Positions 40,835 to 50,448 of a stretch of DNA of 64,000 nt are shown here, piece by piece (positions within the stretch are counted from its first letter, which is position 1; each line of letters begins with the position of its first letter). Below the pieces are notes generated by a model, which was not told the origin of the DNA, ran no database searches, and saw only the letters and a program-made list of their open reading frames with translations. Position numbers and translations under genes: made by a program. Source of the DNA: CAZVWJ01 sp964631325 (GTDB taxonomy: Bacteria > T1Sed10-126); the NCBI GenBank assembly GCA_964631325.1, contig CAZVWJ010000008.1, positions 23,371 to 87,370 of the forward strand, read 5' to 3'.

Positions 40835-43231
40835 ATGGCCCAAAAACCTGCTCGTAAAATTTACAGAGTTTTCACCTTTGCCGGCATTCTGTTTACCATT
40901 TTTCTACTTTGTTTTTCCGTATTCTTTCCAATAAAGGCAAACGCAAAAGAAACAATCCGGGTCTGGGCAATGGGGGAAGAGGGAAAAAAGCTCTCCCAAA
41001 TGGCGAAACTCTTTGAAAAAAAATACCCAGGGATTAAAGTTGATATTCAAACGCTACCCTGGCGTTCGACCGAAGCAAAGTTAGTTACTGCTGTTGTGGG
41101 TGAGATTACACCTGACGTAGTCCAGATGGGAACTACCTTTGTTCCAAAATTTGCTGCCATGGAAGGACTTCAGCCTCTTGGTTCATACCTCGAGCAATCC
41201 TCCGTAATCAACCGTGATGATTTTTTCACCGCCCCCCTTAAAACAGCCACTTACCGGGGAAATCTCTACGGAATACCGTGGTATATTGATACCCGGGTTC
41301 TTTTTTACAGAAAGGATTTATTAAGGAAAATCGGTTACTCCCATCCCCCAAGGACCTGGAAAGAACTCAAAGACGCGGCTAAAAAATTGACAAATGACGG
41401 GGACAGGGAGCCAAAGAAATTTGGAATCAGCCTCAATCCTTCGGGCGGCGGCCAGTTTGCCAATTTTGTCTGGCAGAACGGCGGGCGGATAATAAAAGAC
41501 GGCAAAATCAAAGTGGACAGCCAAAAATTCCAGGAAGCTCTTAAATTTTATATTTCGTTCTTCCAGGAGCGTCTGGCTCCCCTGGAGACAGCTCAGGATG
41601 TCAATATCTTCCAGGCTTTTGAGAGCGGATTTTATCCGATGTTTATCAGTGGGCCCTGGATGATTAAACTAATTGATGAAAAATGCCCGGAAATCAAGGG
41701 AAAATGGGGCGTTGCAGTTCTACCCGGCAAAGAAAGAAGAGCCGCTTTTGTCGGGGGAAGTGTTCTCTCTATTTTTAAAAATTCTGCCCATCCAAAATTA
41801 GCCTGGAAATTCATCCAATTTGTAAACAAACCTGAGAACCAGGTTAAGTGGTACGAAATCACCCGGGACCTACCCTCAACCAAAAAAGCCTGGAAAGACC
41901 CTCAATTAAATAAAGACGAGAGAGTAGCTGTGTTTGGGGAACAGTTGAAAACCGCCCAGCCTCCACCCCCTATCCCCGAATGGGAAGAAATCAGAGATGC
42001 AATTGGCAAGGATTGTCTTGAACCACTCATCTATCAAGCGCGTAACCCCTCTATCACTGAGGAAAAACTCGAGTCTAAAATTCATGTGGCAGTGGGTAGT
42101 CTCAAAAATAATATCAAGGAAATTCTGAATAAAAAGAAAAAATCCAGTAATCAGAGTAACTTTACTAAACTTATCTATCTCGGTGGAGTAACACTGGTTA
42201 TCATCCTGATTATCGTTGGAATCTTAGTTATTAAACGAAGGGAAAAATATCCCCCCGGCGGGCTGAACGTACTGGACTTTAGCCGGGCCCTGCATATTCC
42301 TTATCTGTTTATGCTTCCGGCCCTGGCCATTCTATTTGTCTTCCTTTTTCTCCCGGTGATTGCCTCCTTTCTGATGAGTCTTACGGACTGGAATATCTAC
42401 GCCTTGAACGACTGGGGACATTTCTCGGTAATCGGGTTTCAAAATTATAAAAAGCTTCTATGGGAATTTCACGCCGGACCTTTTAATGCAATTAACTCTC
42501 CTCTCGGGTACCTGGCTTTCTGGAATTATCTCGGAGATCCGGTTTTCTGGCATGCCCTTTTCAATACATTTATCTTTGTTATTGTCGGAGTTCCTCTTTC
42601 AATCTTTATTTCACTTGCTACCGCTCTTGCACTGAACGAAAAAGTTTTAAAAGGAAAAAAGATATTCAGGGCCGGTTATTTCATGCCTGTGGTTACAACA
42701 ATGGTTGCGGTAGCCGTAGTCTGGCGCTGGCTATATAATCCGAGATATGGACTTATAAATTATATTTTAGGCTGGATCGGAATTCCCGGCCAGGAATGGC
42801 TTTCTAATCCCTATCTTGCTCTCCCCTCACTTATCTTTATGGCAGTATGGAAAAACTTTGGCTACAACATGATCATTTTCCTGGCCGGGCTGCAATCAAT
42901 CCCTGAAACGTTCTACGAGGCAGCACAAATTGACGGGGCGAATCGAGTACAACGCTTTTTTCACATTACCCTCCCCCAATTGAAACCCACTATGTATTTT
43001 GTCTCAATCATAACTATTATTGGCTACTTTCAATTTTTTGCCGAACCCTACATTATGACCGACGGTGGACCCCTGAACAGTACAATGTCCATAGTCCTGT
43101 ATATGTATAACCACGGTTTCAAATATTATAATCTTGGCTACGCCTCCGCTCTCGCTTACATACTGTTCATAATTATCTGTGCATTTACTATCGGCTACCA
43201 CAAACTTTCTGAAGAAAAAATAAAATACTGA
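40835..43231 (+). CDS. ABC sugar transporter: substrate-binding protein fused to MalF-type permease
   Basis: A 798-aa fusion. Residues ~1-37 form a signal/anchor segment (FAGILFTIFLLCFSVFFPI). Residues ~38-430 are a family-1 extracellular solute-binding protein (IRVWAMGEEGKKLSQM ... ITPDVVQMGTTF ... YGIPWYIDTRVLFYRKDLL). A membrane helix (LIYLGGVTLVIILIIVGILV, ~447-466) links to a CUT1 permease (~485-798) with six helices and the EAA loop YEAAQIDGANRVQRFFHITL. The binding domain is therefore tethered outside and attached to the permease in cis; CUT1 binding proteins are usually separate. Strong AGGAGG RBS. First gene of the operon, followed 10 nt later by the MalG-type permease. A second, free binding-protein paralogue lies at 54291. 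Confidence 0.93.
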   Translation: MAQKPARKIYRVFTFAGILFTIFLLCFSVFFPIKANAKETIRVWAMGEEGKKLSQMAKLFEKKYPGIKVDIQTLPWRSTEAKLVTAVVGEITPDVVQMGTTFVPKFAAMEGLQPLGSYLEQSSVINRDDFFTAPLKTATYRGNLYGIPWYIDTRVLFYRKDLLRKIGYSHPPRTWKELKDAAKKLTNDGDREPKKFGISLNPSGGGQFANFVWQNGGRIIKDGKIKVDSQKFQEALKFYISFFQERLAPLETAQDVNIFQAFESGFYPMFISGPWMIKLIDEKCPEIKGKWGVAVLPGKERRAAFVGGSVLSIFKNSAHPKLAWKFIQFVNKPENQVKWYEITRDLPSTKKAWKDPQLNKDERVAVFGEQLKTAQPPPPIPEWEEIRDAIGKDCLEPLIYQARNPSITEEKLESKIHVAVGSLKNNIKEILNKKKKSSNQSNFTKLIYLGGVTLVIILIIVGILVIKRREKYPPGGLNVLDFSRALHIPYLFMLPALAILFVFLFLPVIASFLMSLTDWNIYALNDWGHFSVIGFQNYKKLLWEFHAGPFNAINSPLGYLAFWNYLGDPVFWHALFNTFIFVIVGVPLSIFISLATALALNEKVLKGKKIFRAGYFMPVVTTMVAVAVVWRWLYNPRYGLINYILGWIGIPGQEWLSNPYLALPSLIFMAVWKNFGYNMIIFLAGLQSIPETFYEAAQIDGANRVQRFFHITLPQLKPTMYFVSIITIIGYFQFFAEPYIMTDGGPLNSTMSIVLYMYNHGFKYYNLGYASALAYILFIIICAFTIGYHKLSEEKIKY

Positions 43232-43241
43232 GGGATAAACG

Positions 43242-44084
43242 ATGATTGATTTTGACCCCAAACAACCGGGTTTTCTGAAAATAACACTTTTATATCTGGT
43301 GTTAACCCTGGGCCTGCTCATAACTTTGATTCCCTTCTTCTGGATGGTTTCCACCTCCTTTAAGAGCGGAGGTTCCATCATGACTATGCCTCCCCGGTGG
43401 ATCCCTTACGATTTCACCCTCAAGCATTACACCAAACTTTTTGAAGAAGTGAATTTCCTGCTTCATTTTTCCAATAGTCTAATCGTCGCCGTGGGAGCCA
43501 CCGTGGTCAGTCTTATTGTCAACGCCCTGGCAGGTTATGCTTTTGCCAAATTTCGTTTCCCGGGAAGGGAACGTCTTTTTGCTCTCTTACTTGCCACCAT
43601 GATGATTCCCGGCCAGGTAACCATGATGCCGGTTTTTATGTTAATGAAAGAGCTGAAACTCCTGAACACTTTTACCGGTTTAATTATCCCCGGCTCTGCT
43701 TCCGTATTCGCTATTTTTCTAATGAAACAGTTTATGGAAGGAATACCCGACGAACTGTTGGAAGCCGCCCGGATCGACGGCTGTTCAGAATTCACTATTT
43801 TCTGGAGGATTGTCCTGCCCCTGTGTAAACCGGTAATCGCTACCCTCGCCCTGTTTACTTTTATGGGCTCATGGAACATGTTCCTGTGGGCATTAATCAT
43901 TATGCTTGATGAATCCAAATATACTTTGCCGGTAGCCCTGGCTAATTTAAACGGTCAGCACGGAACCGAATGGGGCCTGCTAATGGCCGGAGCGGTGGTG
44001 GTCGTTCTGCCGGTTATTATTGTTTTCCTTTTCATGCAGAAATACTACATCCGTGGCATTACCATGAGTGGCCTGAAAGGTTAA
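43242..44084 (+). CDS. ABC sugar transporter permease, MalG type
   Basis: A 280-aa CUT1-family permease pairing with the fused MalF-type subunit. It has six hydrophobic segments starting with LLYLVLTLGLLITLIPFFWM, the family motif MVSTSFKSGG, and the EAA loop LEAARIDGCSEFTIFWRIVL (ATPase coupling helix). RBS GAGGG lies 8 nt upstream. Its stop is 1 nt from the start of the GH94 gene, so the two are tightly coupled and the imported sugar is probably the GH94 substrate. Confidence 0.95.
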   Translation: MIDFDPKQPGFLKITLLYLVLTLGLLITLIPFFWMVSTSFKSGGSIMTMPPRWIPYDFTLKHYTKLFEEVNFLLHFSNSLIVAVGATVVSLIVNALAGYAFAKFRFPGRERLFALLLATMMIPGQVTMMPVFMLMKELKLLNTFTGLIIPGSASVFAIFLMKQFMEGIPDELLEAARIDGCSEFTIFWRIVLPLCKPVIATLALFTFMGSWNMFLWALIIMLDESKYTLPVALANLNGQHGTEWGLLMAGAVVVVLPVIIVFLFMQKYYIRGITMSGLKG

Positions 44085-44085
44085 G

Positions 44086-46419
44086 ATGAATCAATATAAA
44101 AATCAGTACGGACATTTTAATGAAGATGGGACCGAGTATATTATTACGGATCCCGATACTCCCGTTCCCTGGATAAACGTTATCAGCAACGGAGACTGGG
44201 GGATGACTATTTCTAATTCCGGCAGCGGTTTTTCCTGGTATCGCAATGCTGCTCTGAACCGGATTACCCGCTGGGAACAGGACCTTGTTCATGACAACTC
44301 CGGCAAATGGATCTACCTGACTGACCAGTCAACCGGGGAAACCTGGTCTCCCACCTTGCGGCCGGCCGGGGACAGAGAAACGCTCAGACGCTGTGTTCAC
44401 GGTCTGGGATACTCCCGATTCGTCAGCGAGAACAATAACATTCGCTCCGAATACACCCTTACGGTACCCCACGATGAAGCCGGTGAAGTTTGGATTTTAA
44501 AATTAGAGAATAAAGGTGAGAAAACAAAAGAACTCTCCGTCAGTTCTTATTTTGAATGGGCGCTCGGCCCGGGATCGGAGGAAAACCGTGAATTTCAGAA
44601 AATATTTATTGAATCCGAATTCAAAGAAAACAAAGTTAGTGCTACTAAACGTATTTTTCCCCTACCCGGTGAAGATGAGCCTCATAACTGTGATTATCCC
44701 TACCGGCTCTCTTTTGCAGCCAGTGAAAAGATTATCTCTTATACGAATAACAAAAAATCTTTTCTGGGCAGGAACGGTAATTATTCCAACCCGCGTTTTT
44801 TAAGCGCAGAAAAAATGCAGGAGGCCGGTAAATGGGGCGACGGCATCTGTGCTACGGCGAGTTCGTTAACCCTGCACCCCGGAGAAGAAAAAGAAATAAT
44901 TTTTGTGCTGGGACTGGAAAACGAAGGAACTGAATTTCTTGATTCTCAAGGCTCTGAAATAATTCGGAGTGTCCGTTCCCGGTGGCTTAAATACCTGACA
45001 AAGGCCACCGTCCACACTCCGGCTGACCACTTTGATATTCTTTCAAACTACTGGTTAAAATACCAGACAATCTCGGGGCGAATCAATGGTAGAGCCGCTT
45101 ACTATCAAACCAGCGGTGCCTATGGTTATCGCGACCAGCTCCAGGATTCCCTGGTATTTCTACCCCTAACCCCGGAACGAACCAGAGAACGAATTGGCGA
45201 GCACGCTGCTCATCAATTCGAAGACGGAACAGTAATGCACTGGTGGCATAATCTCTCGGAGACAGGACCCAGATCAGATTTTTCCGATGATCTTCTCTGG
45301 CTCCCCTTTGTTACCACAAAATATATTCGGGAAACCGGACAACCTGAAATACTCGATCAGAAATATACTTATCTAAACGGGAAAGAAGATACCCTTGACG
45401 GTCACTGCCGGCGGGCTATTGACTGCTCACTTGCCCGACAAAGTGACCGGGGAATACCGCTGATCGGGGAAGGTGACTGGAACGATGGTTTGAGCTCATG
45501 CGGCGATCAGTGGCAGGGGGAAAGTTTCTGGCTCTGCCATTTTCTCTGCAAGATCCTGGAGGAATACAGCCGGGTTCTCCGACTACAGGGGGAAAAGTCG
45601 CTCGCCGAAACATACCTGGAGGAACGCAAAAAATTGGCCCGGGCCGTGAATGAACACGGCTGGGATGGGGAGTGGTACCAGCGGGCAACTCTTGATGACG
45701 GCTCAGTTATTGGCAGCCGGGAATGTGACGAGGGAAAAATATTTCTTAATCCCCAGACCTGGTCCTTGATTGCCAATACCGTGCCCCCGGAAAGACAGAC
45801 TACGGTTATTAATTCCATAAAAAAACACCTGGACCGTAAATATGGGCCAGTACTATTTTCACCGGCTTATTCAAAACCTGACCCGCGAATCGGTTACATT
45901 ACAAGATATGCCCCCGGGGTCCGGGAAAACGGCGGAGTTTATACCCACGCTGCCTGCTGGTCAATTATTGCCGCCGTTCTGGCCGGAGAACCGGACTGGG
46001 CATGGTCTCTTTTTAGTAAACTTTCCCCGGTTTTGCGGGGCAAGGAACCCGAGATTTACCAGGCGGAACCCTATGTCACCCCCGGTAACATTGACGGGCC
46101 CATCTCTCCCTTCTTCGGCCGGGGAGGCTGGACGTGGTACACAGGTTCAGCGGGCTGGTTATACAGGGTTATGAACGAATGGCTCCTCGGAATTCGACCT
46201 GATTACGGGGGACTGACTGTCAAACCGGCAATTCCGGACAAATGGGATGGTTTTAAAGCGGAACGAATTTTCCGCGGTAAAAAATACTTAATTGAAGTTA
46301 ACCGTGGCCCGAGCAAGATGCGGGTCAATGAAACTGAATTACAACCGGGTACTCCATTTACCGGTTCAAAAGAAATTAATGAAGTGAAAATACAATTACC
46401 CCGAGAACAAACGAATTAA
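44086..46419 (+). CDS. GH94 family phosphorylase (cellobiose/oligosaccharide phosphorylase type)
   Basis: A 777-aa cytoplasmic inverting phosphorylase: beta-glucoside + phosphate gives alpha-glucose 1-phosphate plus the shortened sugar. Family hallmarks are the opening YGHFNEDGTEYIITDPDTP and VPWINVI, the beta-sandwich GFSWYRNAALNRITRWEQD, the (alpha/alpha)6 region with SGAYGYRDQLQD (residues ~343-354), and GEGDWNDG (461-468), whose second Asp (D467) is the expected catalytic acid. The phosphate-region motif AGDPDWAWSLF-like and FGRGGWTWYTGSAGWLYR near the C-terminus are also present. The length fits cellobiose, cellobionate or chitobiose phosphorylases rather than the ~1100-aa 1,2-beta-oligoglucan enzymes. 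Specificity is not readable from sequence. There is no signal peptide. It sits between the permease and the ATPase. Confidence 0.92.
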   Translation: MNQYKNQYGHFNEDGTEYIITDPDTPVPWINVISNGDWGMTISNSGSGFSWYRNAALNRITRWEQDLVHDNSGKWIYLTDQSTGETWSPTLRPAGDRETLRRCVHGLGYSRFVSENNNIRSEYTLTVPHDEAGEVWILKLENKGEKTKELSVSSYFEWALGPGSEENREFQKIFIESEFKENKVSATKRIFPLPGEDEPHNCDYPYRLSFAASEKIISYTNNKKSFLGRNGNYSNPRFLSAEKMQEAGKWGDGICATASSLTLHPGEEKEIIFVLGLENEGTEFLDSQGSEIIRSVRSRWLKYLTKATVHTPADHFDILSNYWLKYQTISGRINGRAAYYQTSGAYGYRDQLQDSLVFLPLTPERTRERIGEHAAHQFEDGTVMHWWHNLSETGPRSDFSDDLLWLPFVTTKYIRETGQPEILDQKYTYLNGKEDTLDGHCRRAIDCSLARQSDRGIPLIGEGDWNDGLSSCGDQWQGESFWLCHFLCKILEEYSRVLRLQGEKSLAETYLEERKKLARAVNEHGWDGEWYQRATLDDGSVIGSRECDEGKIFLNPQTWSLIANTVPPERQTTVINSIKKHLDRKYGPVLFSPAYSKPDPRIGYITRYAPGVRENGGVYTHAACWSIIAAVLAGEPDWAWSLFSKLSPVLRGKEPEIYQAEPYVTPGNIDGPISPFFGRGGWTWYTGSAGWLYRVMNEWLLGIRPDYGGLTVKPAIPDKWDGFKAERIFRGKKYLIEVNRGPSKMRVNETELQPGTPFTGSKEINEVKIQLPREQTN

Positions 46420-46433
46420 AGAGGTGAACACGG

Positions 46434-47537
46434 ATGGCAGAAGTTAAATTCAAAAAAGTTTCAAAAGAATTTCGTGGAGGGGTTGAAGCAGCCCAAGACA
46501 TCAATCTTACCGTAAAGGACAAAGAATTCATGGTACTGGTCGGTCCCTCGGGCTGTGGTAAATCCACGACCCTGCGCATGGTTGCAGGGCTGGAAACCAT
46601 CACGGAAGGTGAAATTTACATCGGTGACAAACGGATGAACGGTGTCCCTCCGAAAAACCGAGATATTGCTATGGTTTTTCAAAATTATGCTCTTTATCCT
46701 CACATGAGCGTTTACGATAACATGGCTTTTGGACTCAAACTGCGCAAAGTTCCAAAAGATGAAATCAGAAAACGGGTGGAAGAAGCTGCGGATATTTTAA
46801 GTATTTCGCCCCTGCTTGAACGGCGGCCCAAAGCCCTCTCCGGCGGGCAGCGCCAGCGGGTCGCCCTGGGCCGGGCGATAGTCCGCAAGCCAAAAGTGTT
46901 TTTGCTGGATGAACCACTGAGTAACCTGGATGCAAAACTGCGGGTCCAGATGCGCTCTGAACTTTCCAAGCTCCACCACCGTCTACAGGCAACCATGATT
47001 TATGTTACCCATGATCAGGTGGAAGCAATGACCATGGGGGACCGGATAACCGTTTTAAACGAGGGGGCCATCCAGCAGGTGGATACGCCGATAAATCTTT
47101 ATAACAACCCCGCCAACCGTTTTGTGGCCGGTTTTATTGGCTCACCTTCAATGAACTTTTTACCCGCTACCCTTCAGGGGGAAGATTCCGACTACTACGT
47201 GGACGGCGAGGGGTTCCATCTCAAGCTTCCGGAAACCAAATACGATTCCCTGGCTAGTTTGGAAGGAGAGAAAGTAATTTTTGGTATCCGGCCGGAGGAT
47301 ATTTCGGACCGCCTGTTTGTTCCCGATGCTGACGCGGATACGGTGGCCGAAGTGGAAGTTGAGGTTATTGAGCCTCTGGGAGCTGACGCCTATCTCCAGC
47401 TTAACCTGGGCGGAAAAAGTATTACCGCCCGGGTGGAAGAATACGACCAGGCGGAAGTCAACCAGGAAATAAACGTCGTCTTCAACATGGGCAAATCAAA
47501 GATCTTTGACTCCAAAACAAAAAAGGTAATCGCCTGA
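46434..47537 (+). CDS. ABC transporter ATPase, MalK/UgpC/MsmX type
   Basis: A 367-aa sugar-importer ATPase. Walker A GPSGCGKST (residues ~38-46), Q-loop in AMVFQNYALYPHM, signature LSGGQRQRVALGRA, Walker B KVFLLDEPLSNLDA and H-loop YVTHDQ are intact. The C-terminal ~120 residues form the MOP/TOBE regulatory domain (IFGIRPEDISDRLF ... VIEPLGADAYLQL). RBS GAGGTG lies 8 nt upstream, and the start lies 14 nt after the GH94 stop. It completes the transporter encoded by the fused binding protein/permease and the MalG-type permease. Confidence 0.95.
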   Translation: MAEVKFKKVSKEFRGGVEAAQDINLTVKDKEFMVLVGPSGCGKSTTLRMVAGLETITEGEIYIGDKRMNGVPPKNRDIAMVFQNYALYPHMSVYDNMAFGLKLRKVPKDEIRKRVEEAADILSISPLLERRPKALSGGQRQRVALGRAIVRKPKVFLLDEPLSNLDAKLRVQMRSELSKLHHRLQATMIYVTHDQVEAMTMGDRITVLNEGAIQQVDTPINLYNNPANRFVAGFIGSPSMNFLPATLQGEDSDYYVDGEGFHLKLPETKYDSLASLEGEKVIFGIRPEDISDRLFVPDADADTVAEVEVEVIEPLGADAYLQLNLGGKSITARVEEYDQAEVNQEINVVFNMGKSKIFDSKTKKVIA

Positions 47538-47594
47538 TTTCCCCCACAGTGTCGCAGTTAAACTTTAAACTTTTCTATAGCTCTTTTGGAAAAA

Positions 47595-49325
47595 ATGATG
47601 AATCAATACTTATTTAGACCCTCAGTTATAATTTTTTTACTACTTCTGTCACTTTTTCTTTACGGCTGCCACGGAAAATCCGGGCCCGGGAATAATAAAT
47701 CAACTTTCGCAAAGCTGGCCGTTAACTCCTGGACGTCACCCTCCAAGTGGAAACTGGCCCACAGCAAACAAAGCAATATTAAATTAACCGGCGAATCAAA
47801 ACTCCCTGGGGAAAGTATTAAAATTGATTTTAGATTAGCTGAAAATGGCTGGGTCAGCCTGCAAAAGAAAATTTCAAAATTAGAAGCTGAGACACGCCCG
47901 CTGGTCCTCTGGCTGGAAACAAAAGTAACCAGTAAACTTGAAGTTAAACTTATTGATTCGGACGGCTCGGTATTTGGTAAAAAGGTCCCGTTAACAGATG
48001 AATACAAAACCGGCAAAAGATTGATTCTCTACCGGAAAAATACAACCTACTGGTGGGGGGGAGAAGATGATAATTTTGACGAACTGTCGGCCGTAGAAAT
48101 TGCTTTTTCCGGTCAGGGGGAAGGCACCGTTTACCTGGCCGACATTGGTTTTGGCCTCCCTGACCTAAAAGCCACCTTCCCGCCGGCCGGGCCCAAGCTT
48201 GATCCAAATCGAAAAGCCCCGGGAGTGGGTTTTAAACAGCGACGGGCTAAATCCATGCAAGCTGAAGATACACTTGTTTTAACCTGGTTAAAACGCGTCC
48301 AGGACGTTTCTTCGCCTGCCAGGGCCCTCCTGCCCTCCATGGAAGGCAACCAGGCCCACACTTTCAATAACGCTCTCGTAAGCATGGCATTTATGCTTAA
48401 AGGAGAACGGGGCCGGGCCGAACGAATTCTCGATTTCTTCGCCGGGGCTACGGCCCACAAAAATCCTTGCCCCGCTTATCAAAACTTCTTCTACCGGGGC
48501 GAACCCCGGGGGTTTTTCCAGCAGGTTACTCTCCGACGCGAGGGGAAACTTCCGGCCTACCACAACCCGGGCAAAAGTGACCGCTGGATGGGGGATATGG
48601 CCTGGCTCCTGATGGCCTACCGGTATTACGAAAAAAAATACAACTCAGACAAATATACCGAAATAAGCCGACTAATGCTTAATCTACTTGAGGAGTGGTT
48701 TACTAAAGCTGAAGCCGGTGGCTATGTTCAGCACGGCTGGAGAAAAGGAGATTCTTACCTGCACGAGGAGAGCGGCCATCCGGAGGGAAATATTGATTGT
48801 TATGCTGCTTTTCGACTCTGGGGAAGAGAAGAATTAGCTCAGAAAATAAGGACGTGGCTCGACGAAACTGTCCACGGCAAGGGTCTTCCGCTTGACCTTT
48901 ATACCTGGCGAGTTCTGGCTTATGGCAAAAAACATGCGAACCTGCTAAATATTCCCGAATATGACCTGCGTTACCGGAAAAAGATGCAAATTAACGGGCA
49001 ACAGGTACTCGGTTTTTATCCTTTCCCGACCCCGAAAACAAAAAATATCTGGCTGGACGGCGTAGGCCACATGGCCTGTGCTTACCTGGCCACCGATCGA
49101 TTACAGCGGGGCTACTTTTATGCTAACCAGATGGATGCATTTATTAAAACTGAGAAAATAAGGGGACAACAAGTTCACTATCTTCCCTACACGGCAAAAG
49201 CAACCGGAGATTATAGCTGGGTAAAAACGAATAAAGGAGCCGCTTCGGCGGCCGCCTGGTATATTTTTGCCAAAAACGGTTTCAACCCCCTGAAACTCAA
49301 CCGGCTGAAGAATATTGATACCTGA
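47595..49325 (+). CDS. Lipoprotein with CBM-like N-domain and (alpha/alpha)-toroid glycosidase-like C-domain
   Basis: A ~576-aa lipoprotein with lipobox LYGC at the end of a strong hydrophobic segment (PSVIIFLLLLSLFLYGC). Residues ~45-200 are a beta-sandwich like CBM11/CIA30 modules (ESIKIDFRLAENGWVSLQKK, TTYWWGGEDDNFDELSAVEI, GTVYLADIGFGLP). Residues ~220-570 are helical with toroid-type repeats (HTFNNALVSMAFMLKGERGR, DRWMGDMAWLLMAYRYYEKK, WLDGVGHMACAYLATDRLQR), resembling (alpha/alpha)6 glycosidases but not a family I can name. It is probably an envelope-anchored carbohydrate-active or binding protein. The frame opens with TTG at 47586; the ATG pair at 47595/47598 is likelier. It lies 57 nt after the ATPase gene and is probably the end of the operon. 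Confidence 0.78.
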   Translation: MMNQYLFRPSVIIFLLLLSLFLYGCHGKSGPGNNKSTFAKLAVNSWTSPSKWKLAHSKQSNIKLTGESKLPGESIKIDFRLAENGWVSLQKKISKLEAETRPLVLWLETKVTSKLEVKLIDSDGSVFGKKVPLTDEYKTGKRLILYRKNTTYWWGGEDDNFDELSAVEIAFSGQGEGTVYLADIGFGLPDLKATFPPAGPKLDPNRKAPGVGFKQRRAKSMQAEDTLVLTWLKRVQDVSSPARALLPSMEGNQAHTFNNALVSMAFMLKGERGRAERILDFFAGATAHKNPCPAYQNFFYRGEPRGFFQQVTLRREGKLPAYHNPGKSDRWMGDMAWLLMAYRYYEKKYNSDKYTEISRLMLNLLEEWFTKAEAGGYVQHGWRKGDSYLHEESGHPEGNIDCYAAFRLWGREELAQKIRTWLDETVHGKGLPLDLYTWRVLAYGKKHANLLNIPEYDLRYRKKMQINGQQVLGFYPFPTPKTKNIWLDGVGHMACAYLATDRLQRGYFYANQMDAFIKTEKIRGQQVHYLPYTAKATGDYSWVKTNKGAASAAAWYIFAKNGFNPLKLNRLKNIDT

Positions 49326-49330
49326 ATTGA

Positions 49331-50362
49331 TTAAGTTCCGGGAACTTCAGAGGTGGACTGGCGAGCCACAAGTTCCGTGGGAAGGGTCTCCTCTACATAT
49401 TCTTTTTCACCGTCAATAATTGCACTGAGAGCGCGGGCAGCTACTTCTCCTATCTGGCGCAGAGGCTGACGAACAGTAGTAAGCGGGGGCTGAAGATGGG
49501 GAGAAAAAATAGCATCGTCAAATCCAACAACAGAAATTTCTTCCGGTACCTTTACGTTTTCCTCCCGGAGTCCATTTAAAACACCCAGGCACATCCAATC
49601 GCTGGCCGCGAAAATAGCGGTTGGGGGATTTTTTAGTTTTAAAAAATCACGGGTTATTTTATAGGCTTTTTCCTGGTCAAACTCAGCGTCTTTATTTAGC
49701 GGCTTTTCAAGTGGAAGGTCGTTTTCCTTCAGCCCCACCTCCACTCCCTTTTTTCGCTCGCTGCCGGCATAAGTATCAAGGGCACCATTGATAATTCCAA
49801 TCCGCTCGTGTCCCAGATCAACCAGGTGCTGTATCGCTTCTTTCCCCCCGGTATAATTATCAACAACCACGGAACCTACGGCCTCCATTTCCTCGGAACG
49901 GTTGTTAACCAGCAGGCAGGGCTTATCCTCCTGCTCAATAATTTTGATCATCTTCTTTTTGAAGGGAATATCCGTCAGCAGAATGCCGTCAATATTCTGC
50001 AGGAAAGAACCTCGATGTATATCCTCTTCTTCCATTGTTGTCTGGGTGTTAAGAAGAATATTTTTGTTCTTCGCCCCGGCGGCAGATACCGCCCCCGAAA
50101 TGAATTCAATAAGAAAAAGGGAGAGATAAGGCCGTTCATGGGAAGGAATGAATAACCCCAGGGAATGAGTTTTAGTCCCCGCCAGGCCCCGGGCCATCGG
50201 ATCAGGTATATACTGATGTTCTTCTATAATTTCCATTACTTTTTCTCTGTTTTTGTCAGAGACACATTCTTTGTTATTCAGAACCCGGGAAACTGTTGCT
50301 ATGGAAACCTCGGCTTCCCGGGCAATTTTATAAATATTTTCTCTCTTTTTTTTCTCAGCCAC
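49331..50362 (-). CDS. LacI-family transcriptional regulator
   Basis: A 343-aa repressor. The N-terminal helix-turn-helix and hinge are clear (ENIYKIAREAEVSIATVSRV, then LNNKECVSDKNREKVMEII), followed by the periplasmic-binding-protein-like sensor domain (LGLFIPSHERPYLSLFLIEF ... IGIINGALDTYAGSERKKG ... TAIFAASDWMCLGVLNGLRE ... VVGFDDAIFSPHLQPPLTTV). It starts with GTG at 50362. Its own promoter carries operator 2, so autoregulation is likely. It is convergent with the lipoprotein gene and divergent from GH35. The ligand is probably an oligosaccharide or phosphorylated product of the pathway (inference). Confidence 0.95.
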   Translation of the reverse strand: MAEKKKRENIYKIAREAEVSIATVSRVLNNKECVSDKNREKVMEIIEEHQYIPDPMARGLAGTKTHSLGLFIPSHERPYLSLFLIEFISGAVSAAGAKNKNILLNTQTTMEEEDIHRGSFLQNIDGILLTDIPFKKKMIKIIEQEDKPCLLVNNRSEEMEAVGSVVVDNYTGGKEAIQHLVDLGHERIGIINGALDTYAGSERKKGVEVGLKENDLPLEKPLNKDAEFDQEKAYKITRDFLKLKNPPTAIFAASDWMCLGVLNGLREENVKVPEEISVVGFDDAIFSPHLQPPLTTVRQPLRQIGEVAARALSAIIDGEKEYVEETLPTELVARQSTSEVPGT

Positions 50363-50381
50363 GATTATAAAATCCTTTCTA

Positions 50382-50423
50382 TGTAAACGCTTACATTATA
50401 AACTGATTATAGAAGTTTGGCAA
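50382..50423 (-). promoter_or_regulatory. lacI promoter with LacI-type operator (site 2), divergent region
   Basis: On the minus strand TTGCCA (50423-50418), a 17-nt spacer and TATAAT (50400-50395) precede TGTAAGCGTTTACA (50395-50382), identical to site 1. As there, the operator begins at the last base of the -10 box. The same site lies ~55 nt upstream of the divergent GH35 gene and can control both. Confidence 0.85.
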
Positions 50424-50448
50424 AGATTTCAGAAGGGAGCAGATGATT

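Noticed and set aside
44086..46419. GH94 as cyclic beta-1,2-glucan synthase or 1,2-beta-oligoglucan phosphorylase
   Set aside because: At 777 aa it is far too short for the synthase and ~300 aa shorter than known 1,2-beta-oligoglucan phosphorylases; its N-terminus resembles disaccharide phosphorylases.
49333..49347. AAGTTCC-G-GGAACTT palindrome as terminator or operator
   Set aside because: It lies in the last codons of the LacI gene without a T-run; coding constraint and chance explain it.
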